A stretch of DNA of 64,000 nucleotides from positions 2,294,001 through 2,358,000 of the forward strand of contig NZ_JABTEX010000001.1 of the NCBI RefSeq assembly GCF_015711645.1, given 5' to 3'. The notes under the pieces were generated by a model. The model was not told the origin of the DNA and did not search any database. It saw nothing but the letters and a program-made list of their open reading frames with translations. Every line of letters begins with the position of its first letter. Positions within the stretch are counted from its first letter, which is position 1. Both the position numbers and the translations under genes were made by a program. This DNA comes from Planomonospora sp. ID82291 (lineage in GTDB: Bacteria > Actinomycetota > Actinomycetes > Streptosporangiales > Streptosporangiaceae). Shown piece after piece: positions 51,575 through 60,486 of the stretch.

Positions 51575-51933
51575 CTGCCGTCCTCCTGTCGGGCGCGTTC
51601 CTTCACGTAGACCTCATATCGGTGCTCGGCCAGCGGAATGGCCTCCTCGTACCAGCTCTTCCACCGTCCGGCTTTGTCGCCTGCGACCAGCAGGATGTTG
51701 GAACGCCATGGGTCGAAGGCGAACAGGATGCGCACCGTGCCGGGCCGGAGCTCTTTGAGGTTCTGGATCGACGACCCGATGATCGTGTCGACCAGGGGCC
51801 GTCCCAGTCCGGGGCCGCCTTCGGCGAGCGCGTCGATGGCTTGCACCACCCGGGCATGGGTGGCGTCGTCGAGTTGCTCGATCCATTCGCGGACCTCGGT
51901 CACGACGTAGATGTCCCATTCGTCTCCGGCCAC
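51571..51933 (-). CDS. HigB/RelE-type toxin (Gp49-like)
   Basis: 120-residue ribosome-dependent mRNA interferase-type protein: EWDIYVVTEVREWIEQLDDA, LGRPLVDTIIGSSIQNLKEL, GTVRILFAFDPWRSNILLVA, GDKAGRWKSWYEEAIPLAE. The RxLFAFDP...LLxxGDKxxxW pattern is typical of phage-derived Gp49/HigB toxins. First gene of the pair, with the antitoxin gene downstream, the usual hig order. Confidence 0.92.
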   Translation of the reverse strand: MAGDEWDIYVVTEVREWIEQLDDATHARVVQAIDALAEGGPGLGRPLVDTIIGSSIQNLKELRPGTVRILFAFDPWRSNILLVAGDKAGRWKSWYEEAIPLAEHRYEVYVKERARQEDGR

Positions 51934-51940
51934 TCATGAA

Positions 51941-51958
51941 GTATAGCTATAGGTATAC
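51941..51958 (-). promoter_or_regulatory. Palindromic operator/promoter of toxin-antitoxin operon
   Basis: GTATAGCTATAGGTATAC includes the perfect palindrome TATAGCTATA (51942-51951) just ahead of the toxin start. It can serve as both -10 region and antitoxin operator. Confidence 0.6.
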
Positions 51959-52000
51959 CCCGGTGTCCGGGGATGCCGAGGATGCATCCATATGGCCTGC

Positions 52001-53409
52001 TCACGTGTCGTGGGCATCCGGGAGGTCGAACAGCGGGCCCGCGGCCTGCAGGACCGGCTGGACCGCGTCGAGGATCAATGCCCGCTGGGCGGGTGTCTGC
52101 CGGCCGGAGTGGCCCGCGGTGGTCTGGTACGAGGCGTGTCCGGCCACCAGTTGCATCACCCCGGGGGGCACGCCGCGTCCCGGAGCATGGTGATCATCCT
52201 GTGCCGCAGGGCGTGAGGGGTGATGTGCCTGGCCAGGCCGCGTTCCCGGGCGAGCGCGAGCGTGAGTGCGGGCTGCAGGATGTCGTTGTGCTGGTTGCCG
52301 TAGTCGATGTAGCCGCCTGTCCGCTTCTGGAAGAGCGGCTCGTCGGACCTCTTGCCCTGCACCCGCCCGGACAGCAGTCCGGCCGACTCCTCGCTGATCG
52401 GTACGTCCCGGCGTTTCTTTCCCTTCGGGTACGGCTCGATGCGCCACTCCCAGCGGCCGGTGTGCTCGTTCAGCAGCCGGGCGTAGGTCTGGACGACGTG
52501 GATCACGCACCCCGCCGCGTCCAGGCCGCTCACGTGCAGGCCTGCCAGCTCACCCCAGCGAAGGCCGGTGGCCGTCATGGTGACGATGAACAGCGCGGTG
52601 TCGCGGTCGACGTCACCGACCGCGGTGAGGTAGACGGCGACCTCCGGCCCGTACAGGACCTCGCGGACACGCACCGGCGCGGGCGGCAGGCGGAACCCGT
52701 CGCAGGGCGACGAACGCAGCAGCGGTGGCTCGCCGTCCTCTCCCTGCCGCATCGCCGCCCTCAGTACCGGCCTGATAGAACCCCGGTAGATCTTCGTGAC
52801 CGTGGCGGGGGAGAGTGTCCCCTGATCCGGTCGCGCCGGGCGGGGGGAACCCGCCTCGCGCCAGCGCCGCAGCACGTCGGGTGAGACACGTCCGGTCGGC
52901 TTCACGGCGGGACCGCCGGTCTGTGCCCACCGGCGTGCGGCCTGCTCGTCGGAGAGGGGCCGGTGTGGCTGGTGGGCGTTGCGGGCGGACGGCTTGGTGA
53001 GCATCTGCTGTGCCCACTCCCGCAGCACCCGGCGGGTGACCTCGTCCAGCCGGAGGTGGCCGAGGAACGGGAAGACGTGCCGTTCGGCGTCGGTCAGGTA
53101 GGTGAACCGCTGTGTCGGGGAGGCGCCCGGCCGGCCGGCGTACTCGGTGCGCGCGTAGGCCTCGAACGTCGGCATGCCCGGGGTGCGGTCATCGCGGAAA
53201 CGGGGGTCCTGAAGGCCGTGGCAGCCCTTCGGGTAGCCCGGTGGCCGCCGCTCGCCGTTGTCCTCGACCAGTTCGGCGAAGGACTCGGCGATCGTCCTGT
53301 CGTAGCAGGTCTCGAAGTCCTCCTTGCCGGCTCGCCCGCCGCCGATCCGCCACTTCACCAGCCATGATTTCGCGCCGCTCTTGGCCGTGCGCTCGATGAT
53401 CCGCGCCAC
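52001..53409 (-). pseudogene. Tyrosine recombinase (phage-type integrase), frameshifted
   Basis: Site-specific integrase. GTG start at 53409 with GAGGGG upstream; N-terminal arm-binding part (ARIIERTAKSGAKSWLVKWR), core-binding part (FEAYARTEYAGRPGASPTQR) and catalytic domain with Arg in TATGLRWGELAGL and HALRH. In MLRDAACPPG the frame hits a stop at about 52170; one base more (GCGGGCGTG instead of GCGGCGTG) would restore VPPGVMQLVAGHASYQTTAG up to 52001. In the restored tail the residue where the catalytic Tyr is expected, after GHASYQTTAGH, is Ser. Probably inactive. It belongs to element 2. Confidence 0.85.
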
Positions 53410-53503
53410 CTGTGATCCCCTCGTCTCGATGGCCGCAGGGTGGCGCAGAATGCTCGCACGGCTCATGGAGATGATCGCGGTACCTGTCAAACCGGTTGGA
53501 ACA

Positions 53504-54511
53504 TCAAGCTACGTGCGGTGTTTGTGGTGAGGCCTCGGCTTCGGGAGCCGTTGACGGCTTGTTGATCCACACCCGGGAGGGCAGCGGCGGCGGACAGGGC
53601 CGCCGGCCGCGGAACCGTTCGGGGTGGGCCAAGAAGGCCGCGTCCAAGGTCGCGACCCGCCGGGCGTGAATCTCGACCGCGGAGCCGTCGTGCACCGACG
53701 CCGGAGTGTGCATGCCGATCCCAGAATGGCGATGCTCGTTATTGTAATACTGGAAGAACTGCCCGCAGAAGACGTTGGCATCTTCAATGGAACCGAATTC
53801 CCCGGGAAATGCCGGACAATATTTGAGTGTTTTAAACTGCGCTTCGGAATACGGGTTGTCGTTGGACACGCGCGGACGGGAATGAGACTGATCGATTCCC
53901 AGCAGTGCGAGCAGGCCGGAAACGGTGTTCGACGTCATCGAGGTACCCCGGTCGGCATGAATCGCCTCCGGGGCGATCCCGCCGTTGGCCTCGATCGCGT
54001 GCTCGATGAACTCCTTGGCGAGGATCCCGGTCTCCGTCGGCCAGATCTCCCACCAGACGGTTTTCCGCGAGAAGATGTCGATGATGACGTACAGCAGATA
54101 GTACGTACCGCGCGAGGGGCCTTTCAGCTTCGTGATGTCCCACGACCACACCTGGTTCGGGCCGTCGGCCTCCAGCTCGGGTTTCTTCTTGGCCGGGTGG
54201 ACGGCCTGGGCCCGGCGCTCACCGGCCGTGCCGCGCATCCGCAGCAGCCGGTACATGGTGGCCTGCGAGCACAGGTAGACGCCCTCGTCCAGCAGCATCG
54301 CCCACGCCTGGCCCGGAGACTTGTCGGCGAAGCGGGGCGAGTCCAGCACCGCCAGCACCTGCGCCCGCTCGTCCTCGGACAGTTCGGCCGGATGGTGAAA
54401 CGGGCGGCGCGGTCCCAGCCGGGGCGGGACGGGATTGCGGTGCCGGTGCAGCGTGGCCCGGGATCTCCCCAGGACCGCACATGCCCTGACCGTGCCGATC
54501 GTTTCCTCCAT
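53504..54511 (-). CDS. IS3-family transposase OrfB
   Basis: 335-residue catalytic subunit with rve core: Asp in QVWSWDITKLKGPSRGTYYL, Asp in EAIHADRGTSMTS, Glu in NDNPYSEAQFKTLKYCPAFP, plus the N-terminal HTH_21-like part (LDSPRFADKSPGQAWAMLLD). All DDE residues are intact. In IS3 elements it is normally made as an OrfA-OrfB fusion by programmed frameshifting. Confidence 0.92.
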   Translation of the reverse strand: MEETIGTVRACAVLGRSRATLHRHRNPVPPRLGPRRPFHHPAELSEDERAQVLAVLDSPRFADKSPGQAWAMLLDEGVYLCSQATMYRLLRMRGTAGERRAQAVHPAKKKPELEADGPNQVWSWDITKLKGPSRGTYYLLYVIIDIFSRKTVWWEIWPTETGILAKEFIEHAIEANGGIAPEAIHADRGTSMTSNTVSGLLALLGIDQSHSRPRVSNDNPYSEAQFKTLKYCPAFPGEFGSIEDANVFCGQFFQYYNNEHRHSGIGMHTPASVHDGSAVEIHARRVATLDAAFLAHPERFRGRRPCPPPLPSRVWINKPSTAPEAEASPQTPHVA

Positions 54512-54540
54512 CGCGGGGAAATGCTCGTCGAGGATCCGGT

Positions 54541-54999
54541 TCAGCTCTTGTCGGAGTCCGCGCTGCTTGAGATGTCCTGCAGCAGCGCGAATGCTTTTCC
54601 CGCGATGTCCAGGGCGGTCCTGGTCTTCCCCAGCTCGCCGGCGAGTCTTTCATTGCGGGCTTCGAGTTTGGCCGCGTCGGCCTTGAGCTTCTTGTTCTCG
54701 GCGCGCAGCCGGGCCATTTCCTCGGACTCGGCGCTGCGCGCGGGCTTTCCCGTCGAGGCGGCCAGGGTGCCGCCTTCAGCCTGCTTGCGCCAGTGCTCGA
54801 TGTGGGAGTGGTACAGCCGTTCCCTGCGCAGCAGGGCGCCGCGCTCGGGGCTGCCTTCGGGCAGGGCGTCGAAGGCCGCCAGGATCCGCGCCTTGTAGGC
54901 CTTGGTGAAGGTGCGCCGCTTGGGCCGGCCCGGCTGCTGGGAGGTCACGCGACCATCCTGCCCGGTCATGGCGGTCTGGTCGGCGAGTGTCATCGTCAC
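54541..54999 (-). CDS. IS3-family transposase OrfA
   Basis: 152-residue DNA-binding subunit: HTH part (RRTFTKAYKARILAAFDALP, RRERLYHSHIEHWRKQAE) and a C-terminal leucine-zipper coiled coil (EEMARLRAENKKLKADAAKL). Lies upstream of OrfB with a 29-bp gap between the OrfA stop and the first OrfB Met. Confidence 0.88.
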   Translation of the reverse strand: MTMTLADQTAMTGQDGRVTSQQPGRPKRRTFTKAYKARILAAFDALPEGSPERGALLRRERLYHSHIEHWRKQAEGGTLAASTGKPARSAESEEMARLRAENKKLKADAAKLEARNERLAGELGKTRTALDIAGKAFALLQDISSSADSDKS

Positions 55000-55200
55000 T
55001 GTCGTGGTGGTCCTGTCTCGCCCTGCTTCATATCAGAGGGAATCGTACGTCCCATGTCTCACAGCAGTCTGACAGAGAGGGTCGGGAATCGACCGCGGCG
55101 TGGTGGAACGCGGGAACACCGAGGGAACATGATCTAGGAAACGGCCCGGCCCGACCCCGCTGACATCAACAGGATCGGGTCGATGACCTGCGTAAACATC

Positions 55201-55405
55201 GGTAGGGCGCCTGGGACTCGAACCCAGAACCTACGGATTAAAAGTCCGTGGCCCTACTGTCGTCCGGTGTTACGGCGTGCTGTCTTGTGTCGTCCTGTCC
55301 GGAAGCGTCCCTGCCGTTCTGCCGGGCCGTGACATCGAGTGCCACGCCGTATCAGGACACACGAGCAACCACCGAGCAAACATAGGGTCCTTGACCATTA
55401 TTCAC
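55201..55405 (-). repeat. tRNA-Lys(UUU) 3' fragment with adjacent att arm (site 3)
   Basis: 55201-55250 on the minus strand is the best preserved 3' half of tRNA-Lys: complete anticodon stem CGGACTTTTAATCCG, T arm and 3' acceptor strand. The region beyond reads unlike a D arm, so the gene is incomplete. GAGCAACCACCGAGCAAACA recurs at about 55362. Distal att scar of the element carrying the dnd genes. The remaining 55077-55522 gap has no gene. Confidence 0.88.
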
Positions 55406-55440
55406 CGTCGGCCACCAAGGGAAATCCGCTTCAATGAAGT

Positions 55441-55480
55441 ACCAGGTCAAGCCTTATGTGACGAGTTTTGACGCGGCACA
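55441..55480. mobile_element. Solo IS-A right end
   Basis: CAGGTCAAGCCTTATGTGAC then GAGTTTTGACGCGGCACA matches the right terminal repeat of IS-A (45610-45648) with several changes. No transposase is attached. Confidence 0.6.
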
Positions 55481-55522
55481 CACTCAGAATGATCGCCGCA
55501 ATCATTGTATACTCAGCGCTTT

Positions 55523-57373
55523 TCAGAGTACAAATATCTTGCATGCCATGTCAAGGATCCATGTGTGCCGTTGCTTGAACTCGGCCAGGGTCCATTGAGT
55601 ATACGAGCTTAGATGCCTAGTCATATTTATCCTGCTAGGCGAATAGAAGTCTTTGGATTTAGCCGGGAAATTCTTATTTCCGGCATCCGAATTATCCTTC
55701 GGACCAAAGAAGGAAAGATTTCCCAGATAATCGACATACTTGTCTAGATCTGTATCTCGATCGGAGGCTGCAGGCTTCTGTGGATAAATATGTTCGATTG
55801 TTACATGATTCAGATCAACGACATACGTCATGTCTGGAACAGGAGGCCCGCTACAGCCCTTCTGGATCCAGCCATGGTGATCCTCTATGGTTGTTAGAAG
55901 CTCGCGGATGTTCGGTTTCTGGGATCCGCGACTGTATTGGAGCTTGTTTTGGAGATCGTCTCTAAATTTTTCTGAAGGAGCCGCGTAATCGAGCAGCTTG
56001 TTTAGTTGATCTCGCAGACGAGACCAGGTTTGTCTGGTCCTGATGGAAGCCTGCTCGCGCAGAATCTTGGCTTCCTTGTAGTAAATATTGCTTGCGGACG
56101 TTGCGTGACCGCCACATACAGATTTGTATCTGAAGGCGAACTTTTCAATCATGAAGACAAGTTTCGCAAACTCTTCTTCCTTGCACGAAGAAGCGGCTGC
56201 AAGCAAGAGGGGAAGCGCGAGCTCGTGCTTAAGGGTGAGGATCAGCCTCTTGAGGCGATCCTCATGCCAATTGAACACTTTCGGTGTTTCACCCACCGAC
56301 AGCTGGTTGCCAAATGGCCACTCGCCATTCGCGAGCTTTGTGAAGGTGATCATTTCACGTTGGAAGGATTCGACTTGCTCAACGATATCCACAACGGCGG
56401 GTGATTCGTTGGGCGCCTGGGGCGCGAAATACTGATCTACGAGTTTCTTGAACATTGGCGCACCAGCACGTTTCCCAGTTGTTGAGGGAAAGTACGCCTT
56501 AAAGAACGCGCTGGTGTCTTTCGTAGTAGCAGAAAGGATCTCATCCCACAGGACGGCAACCTTTTCCTGCTCAGCAGGGTGCTCTTGGAGCAAGTCCAGT
56601 GTATGGCTCCTGAGTAGGTCCGCATCCTCCAGAGATCTGCCGCGATCGTTTAGCACGCTAAAAAGCTGATACGCGCGCTCTCTATCGCTAGAGACAACTT
56701 GAATAACGTGGGATTGTTCGATTAGTCCAGTCCGAACACGATATAGCTGCTGAGCCTTTTCTGTAACCGATCCTGAGTCTTCAAGGATGGGCTTGATGAT
56801 ATCATCAAAGATGATTTTGTTTGCGGCTATCAGAAGTTCATGGCTTTCGCGTGAAGCGGACGGCTTGGATCCGTCAACAAGGCTCTGAAACACCGGATCG
56901 TCTACTTTGGAGAGTCTTAGACGAGGCCGACCTTCTATGCGGCCCTCGCTGACAATAGCGTGGCGCCATTTTAGAAATCGACTCTCTGTGTCGTCTGCCA
57001 AAGTCTCTGCCACAGCTTTAGCTGGATCGTCACCTCGATCCTCCGCCAACTGCTTTAGGTTTCTAGCGGCATGTGTGATTTGAGCCAAGGCAAGGACAAA
57101 TGTGGCAAGTCTCTGCTGCCCGTCAATAATTTCGTAACTATGAGGGCGGGAGAGTGAATGGTCTGTATGTTCAATACAGACGAGGCCGCCGAAAAAGTGG
57201 GCATTCGGTGAGGAATTCTGGAGAAGCTCGGCCACGTCCCCAGTAAAGTCAGAAACTTGGCTGTCCCATGAGTAGGCTCGCTGGTATCTTGGAACCCAGA
57301 AAGGGTGATGCTCTTCAAGCAGCGCCCCTACGGTGATGCTTCTAGGCGTGACCGAAGCGGCTCCAGCCGGCAT
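55523..57373 (-). CDS. DUF262/DUF1524 (GmrSD/SspE-like) nuclease
   Basis: 616-residue protein. The N-terminal DUF262 domain has VPRYQRAYSW (28-37) and DGQQR at 84-88, the NTP-hydrolysis motif of this ParB/Srx-like fold. The C-terminal DUF1524 HNH-type nuclease has NHVTIEHIYPQKP (His528) and LGNLSFFGPKDNSDAGNKNF. This is the architecture of GmrSD modification-dependent enzymes and of SspE, which restricts phage in phosphorothioation systems. TAGGAG lies 7 nt before the ATG. Its base composition is clearly lower in GC than its neighbours. It is the only nuclease candidate near the dnd genes, on the same strand, 0.7 kb downstream of dndE. Confidence 0.88.
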   Translation of the reverse strand: MPAGAASVTPRSITVGALLEEHHPFWVPRYQRAYSWDSQVSDFTGDVAELLQNSSPNAHFFGGLVCIEHTDHSLSRPHSYEIIDGQQRLATFVLALAQITHAARNLKQLAEDRGDDPAKAVAETLADDTESRFLKWRHAIVSEGRIEGRPRLRLSKVDDPVFQSLVDGSKPSASRESHELLIAANKIIFDDIIKPILEDSGSVTEKAQQLYRVRTGLIEQSHVIQVVSSDRERAYQLFSVLNDRGRSLEDADLLRSHTLDLLQEHPAEQEKVAVLWDEILSATTKDTSAFFKAYFPSTTGKRAGAPMFKKLVDQYFAPQAPNESPAVVDIVEQVESFQREMITFTKLANGEWPFGNQLSVGETPKVFNWHEDRLKRLILTLKHELALPLLLAAASSCKEEEFAKLVFMIEKFAFRYKSVCGGHATSASNIYYKEAKILREQASIRTRQTWSRLRDQLNKLLDYAAPSEKFRDDLQNKLQYSRGSQKPNIRELLTTIEDHHGWIQKGCSGPPVPDMTYVVDLNHVTIEHIYPQKPAASDRDTDLDKYVDYLGNLSFFGPKDNSDAGNKNFPAKSKDFYSPSRINMTRHLSSYTQWTLAEFKQRHTWILDMACKIFVL

Positions 57374-58118
57374 GTGCTACTCCTAGCGATGACGGTGAGG
57401 GGTATGTGAGTTAGTTCGGGAGGATACCCGGAGCTTGACTGACCGTCCACTAGAAATTAATCCTATTTATGTGGTTGCATGCAATATGTCCGATATGATG
57501 CCCTGTATGGCTCACCGATCTAGATCTGGGCCATGTGATGGCCGCTGGCGTGGTGGGGCGAGGATCGGAGCAAGATTTCGTAGCGGAAGAGTCGCGAGTC
57601 AAGTCAACGAGATGGTCCGCACCATGGCCATCGCGATAATCGTGGATATCGGGGACCCGGAGGGGAACTTGGAGAAGGCTGAGGAGCCTCAACCGCGGAC
57701 CATCGCCACAGGATGTGTATCGCCAGGATGAAGAACTGGGGTAAGCACGGCCCGGGTGATGCGGACGATCACGCGATTTGTATGATGGTCGACTCGTGAC
57801 TCTTGCAAAGCCTGGCTGAGCGAGGCAACTTCTGCGGCAGAGTAGAGCGTTAAATGGGGGACCAGCCGGCCGTAGCTTCAGCCGCCACTGCCGTGCTGGC
57901 CTTTTCCCCGTGGACGTTAGCTCTCTTGTTGCAGCCCTCGTACGCAGCTGCAGCTCGAATCAGTTCCTCACGCTGTGAGGAATCGGCGGACTCAGCAGAC
58001 GTTCCCATGCAGCGTCGATCCGCATGAAATACTCTGAAGTCCGCCAAGTTTGCGGCGCAATCAAGATAGCAAGTTGGGTGAATTCCTAAATATAAGCGTG
58101 AGAGCTAGGATTGCTGAG
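57374..58118. other. Gap between dndE and the DUF262 gene, no supported gene
   Basis: 745 bp with mixed GC content. Short frames exist on both strands (for example 57435-57731 plus and 57850-58047 minus), but none has a ribosome site with a recognisable product. The promoter of the DUF262 gene must lie near 57374-57450. I see no IS ends or repeats. Confidence 0.6.
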
Positions 58119-58508
58119 CTATAGGTCGGAAGCTGGAAATGCGAGGCTCAGCATGTCACTCACGGTCTCTAGGTCGGTCCGCCCAGCCAGATGAGCAATC
58201 CCTCGATGGAGATGGATGGAGAAAGTCTTTTCGATCACTTCTGGGGAAGGTTCCTCTCCATCCACAACGCACCGATGCTTGATCAATGCGAGATAGACGT
58301 CGCCATATTCCCCTGAGAACGTCTTCCAAGACATCTCCAGGTTGGAATCCGGAACAATATCCCGCACCAGTGGAGTTGAAGCGTCAGAAAGAGATATAGC
58401 AAGGGCCCACCGGCACAGGATATTCCACGTCTTGATGCCGGTGATGCGCTTGAGCTTGATGAGCTGGTCTCTTGCTGGCTGGGACAGCCGAATTGTGTCA
58501 AGCGACAT
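58119..58508 (-). CDS. dndE: DNA phosphorothioation protein DndE
   Basis: 129-residue protein: LDTIRLSQPARDQLIKLKRI, TGIKTWNILCRWALAISLSD, then a C-terminal helical half. DndE binds nicked double-stranded DNA as a tetramer via basic surface residues and is needed for sulfur incorporation; the N-terminal RxSxxxRDQLxxLKxxTGI pattern is characteristic. Last gene of dndBCDE; it overlaps the dndD end by 11 bp. Confidence 0.92.
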   Translation of the reverse strand: MSLDTIRLSQPARDQLIKLKRITGIKTWNILCRWALAISLSDASTPLVRDIVPDSNLEMSWKTFSGEYGDVYLALIKHRCVVDGEEPSPEVIEKTFSIHLHRGIAHLAGRTDLETVSDMLSLAFPASDL

Positions 58509-60486
58509 ATTGCGTCTTTCCCCAGCCGTAGCCGTTCTCGACCTTGGTGGTAAACGTCTTGTCGTCGTGGACCAGCGTGTAGGTCCTGGCGATGGCCGGG
58601 ATCAACTCCTGAAGAAGCTGGTCGTCGATCTCCTTGTCGGTGGACAGAAGAAGAACCTGCTCGCTGGCATACGGAAAGTAGCGCTGCACAAGGTTCTGGC
58701 GGTGTCGACTGTCCAAACGGCCCAGAGGAGTATCGATGACGCTCGGCAGGCGGTTGCCGGCTACCCGTGCGAGGCCCCACAGCAGAGAGACGGCGAGAAG
58801 TTGGCGTTCGCCCGCACTCAGCCGAGCGGGATTGATTTCATCCTCGTCGGCGCCGATCAGTGTCAGGGTGAACTTCTCCGTATCGATACGGAGATCCTGA
58901 ACGAGCCCCTCCTTGCGCATCAGGCGTTTGAAGCTCTCCAGGACTGCGACCTCAAGCCGATTGATATGGCGCTGCAACAAGAGCTCACCGAACTTCTCCA
59001 GAGTGTTGCGCGCACGATCGGAGTAAGTGACCACACGTTCGCGATGCTCGGTTTCTGCGATGCCCTTGGCGTACTTGCTGTAGGCGCGATCTCTCGCCGC
59101 AATGAGCTGCTCGTTTTCACGACCATGGGCGTCATGGACATCCTGCGCCGCGGCGAGTTCTCTTTCGAGGTTGTTCACACGCTGTCTGGCCTTGTCCTGC
59201 TGCGTGATTAGGTCGGCGATGGCCTCTTCGGCAGGCACTCCGGCAAGCTGGCGGTCCAGGGCCTCCAGCTCTTCTTGAAGCTCTTCAACCTCAGCGAGCA
59301 GTGTCCTAGCGCGGATGGATTCAGCTTCGATCACGTGTTTCAGGGAGTTGAGCTGCTGGATCCCGGACGCTGACATGTTCAAGACTCGCACCACATCGGT
59401 CGACGCAGCACGCTTTTCGCGGTCCTCATCGAGGTACTGGACGATTCGGCTCAGCTGATCGGGTGAAGCGTCCGAACGCAGTAGAGAAAGAAGTGCATCA
59501 TCCCGCTCCTTCAGAGCGTCTAGAACCCGCTTAGCTCGTGATGCCTCCTCTTCGCGAGTGACTTGGTCCTGCAGGGTCTTTAGCTGATCCGACAACAGGA
59601 GTAGAGGCAGCGGCCCTGCGGCTAGGCTGCCGGCAAGAGTCTCATTGAGAGAATCCAGCCGCTTGCTCGCCAGGGACCTCTGGCTCTCCAACTCGGCCCG
59701 TCTGCGGAAGAGCTCGCCGCCGCGCTTGGCGAACGTCGCCTCAATAGTCGCGAGTTCCTTGCGCTCTTGGTGCAGGCCTAACTTGATGGAAGCGATGCGC
59801 TGATAGGCATCAGCTCGGGCAACTTCATTCTGAACTAGCTGAGACTCGATCCGGTCGATCTCTTCCCGGGCATCCTTGTACTCCTGAGTCACCTTTTGAC
59901 GTCGCTGGAGCGCGAGCAGGTCTGTCCGAAGTTGTTCGACTGTGCTCACACCCAGAAGTGACTGAACCGCGGACTCAATCACGGGAGCGGCACGTTCGGG
60001 ATCGGCCAGAGACTCGATCTTTTCGCCGTCGAAGAAGAAGAGCGAGGCCACCTCCAAAGGGAGGAGATCTTCAATATAGTCCGCCCAGTTCGTACTCACG
60101 GCCTTGTCGTGCTTGCCGTCGATAAAGACTCTGAGTGTCTCTGGCACTGACTTTCCTGTGATCTTCCAGGAACGCTCGACCTCGTACTGCCGCTCTGTGC
60201 CTTCGATCATTACGGAGAAGTGCAGCGTCACGCTGGCCGCTTTGGGGTCAGCCTGGCGGTTCACACTGTCTCGGAGGAACGATTCATATGAGCGAGCGCC
60301 GCGGCCACTACAGCGCGCTCGCGATCCGTATAGAGCCAACTGGATGGCATCGAGCAGCGTCGTCTTGCCACAACCATTGAGTCCACCGATCAGAATGATC
60401 GGACGTCCAGGTTTGGGCGAGAGTGTGAGCGGGTTGGAACCCTTGTAAGCCCCGAAGTTCTCAAGCGTGATCTCATGCAGAAGCAT
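58498..60486 (-). CDS. dndD: DNA phosphorothioation ATPase DndD
   Basis: 662-residue SMC/Rad50-like ATPase. Walker A GGLNGCGKTTLLDAIQLALY near residues 33-52, long coiled coil (about 200-500), ABC signature LSAGERQLLAVSLLWGLARV and Walker B LPSVIDTPLGRLD followed by RHRQNLVQRYFPY. DndD is thought to use ATP to open or nick DNA for sulfur insertion with DndC and DndE. Overlaps dndC by 14 bp and dndE by 11 bp, so translation is coupled. Confidence 0.95.
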   Translation of the reverse strand: MLLHEITLENFGAYKGSNPLTLSPKPGRPIILIGGLNGCGKTTLLDAIQLALYGSRARCSGRGARSYESFLRDSVNRQADPKAASVTLHFSVMIEGTERQYEVERSWKITGKSVPETLRVFIDGKHDKAVSTNWADYIEDLLPLEVASLFFFDGEKIESLADPERAAPVIESAVQSLLGVSTVEQLRTDLLALQRRQKVTQEYKDAREEIDRIESQLVQNEVARADAYQRIASIKLGLHQERKELATIEATFAKRGGELFRRRAELESQRSLASKRLDSLNETLAGSLAAGPLPLLLLSDQLKTLQDQVTREEEASRAKRVLDALKERDDALLSLLRSDASPDQLSRIVQYLDEDREKRAASTDVVRVLNMSASGIQQLNSLKHVIEAESIRARTLLAEVEELQEELEALDRQLAGVPAEEAIADLITQQDKARQRVNNLERELAAAQDVHDAHGRENEQLIAARDRAYSKYAKGIAETEHRERVVTYSDRARNTLEKFGELLLQRHINRLEVAVLESFKRLMRKEGLVQDLRIDTEKFTLTLIGADEDEINPARLSAGERQLLAVSLLWGLARVAGNRLPSVIDTPLGRLDSRHRQNLVQRYFPYASEQVLLLSTDKEIDDQLLQELIPAIARTYTLVHDDKTFTTKVENGYGWGKTQYVA

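Larger units (their letters stand above)
53485..55076 (-). mobile_element. IS3-family insertion sequence
   Basis: Ends TGTCAAACCGGTTGGAACAT (53485) and, inverted, TGTCAGACTGCTGTGAGACA (to 55076). Contains orfA and orfB on the minus strand in the usual order. It inserted 76 bp upstream of the integrase start, separating it from att site 3. No target duplication is obvious. Confidence 0.85.

Noticed and set aside
55201-55275. Functional tRNA-Lys gene
   Set aside because: Only the 3' half (from the anticodon stem on) can be folded; no D arm or 5' acceptor strand exists at any of the three sites.
55523-57373. Naming the DUF262/DUF1524 protein SspE
   Set aside because: Domain order matches, but without alignment it cannot be separated from stand-alone GmrSD-type enzymes.
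57435-57731. 98-codon plus-strand frame between dndE and the DUF262 gene
   Set aside because: No ribosome site, no motif and a skewed composition; an overlapping frame exists on the other strand.
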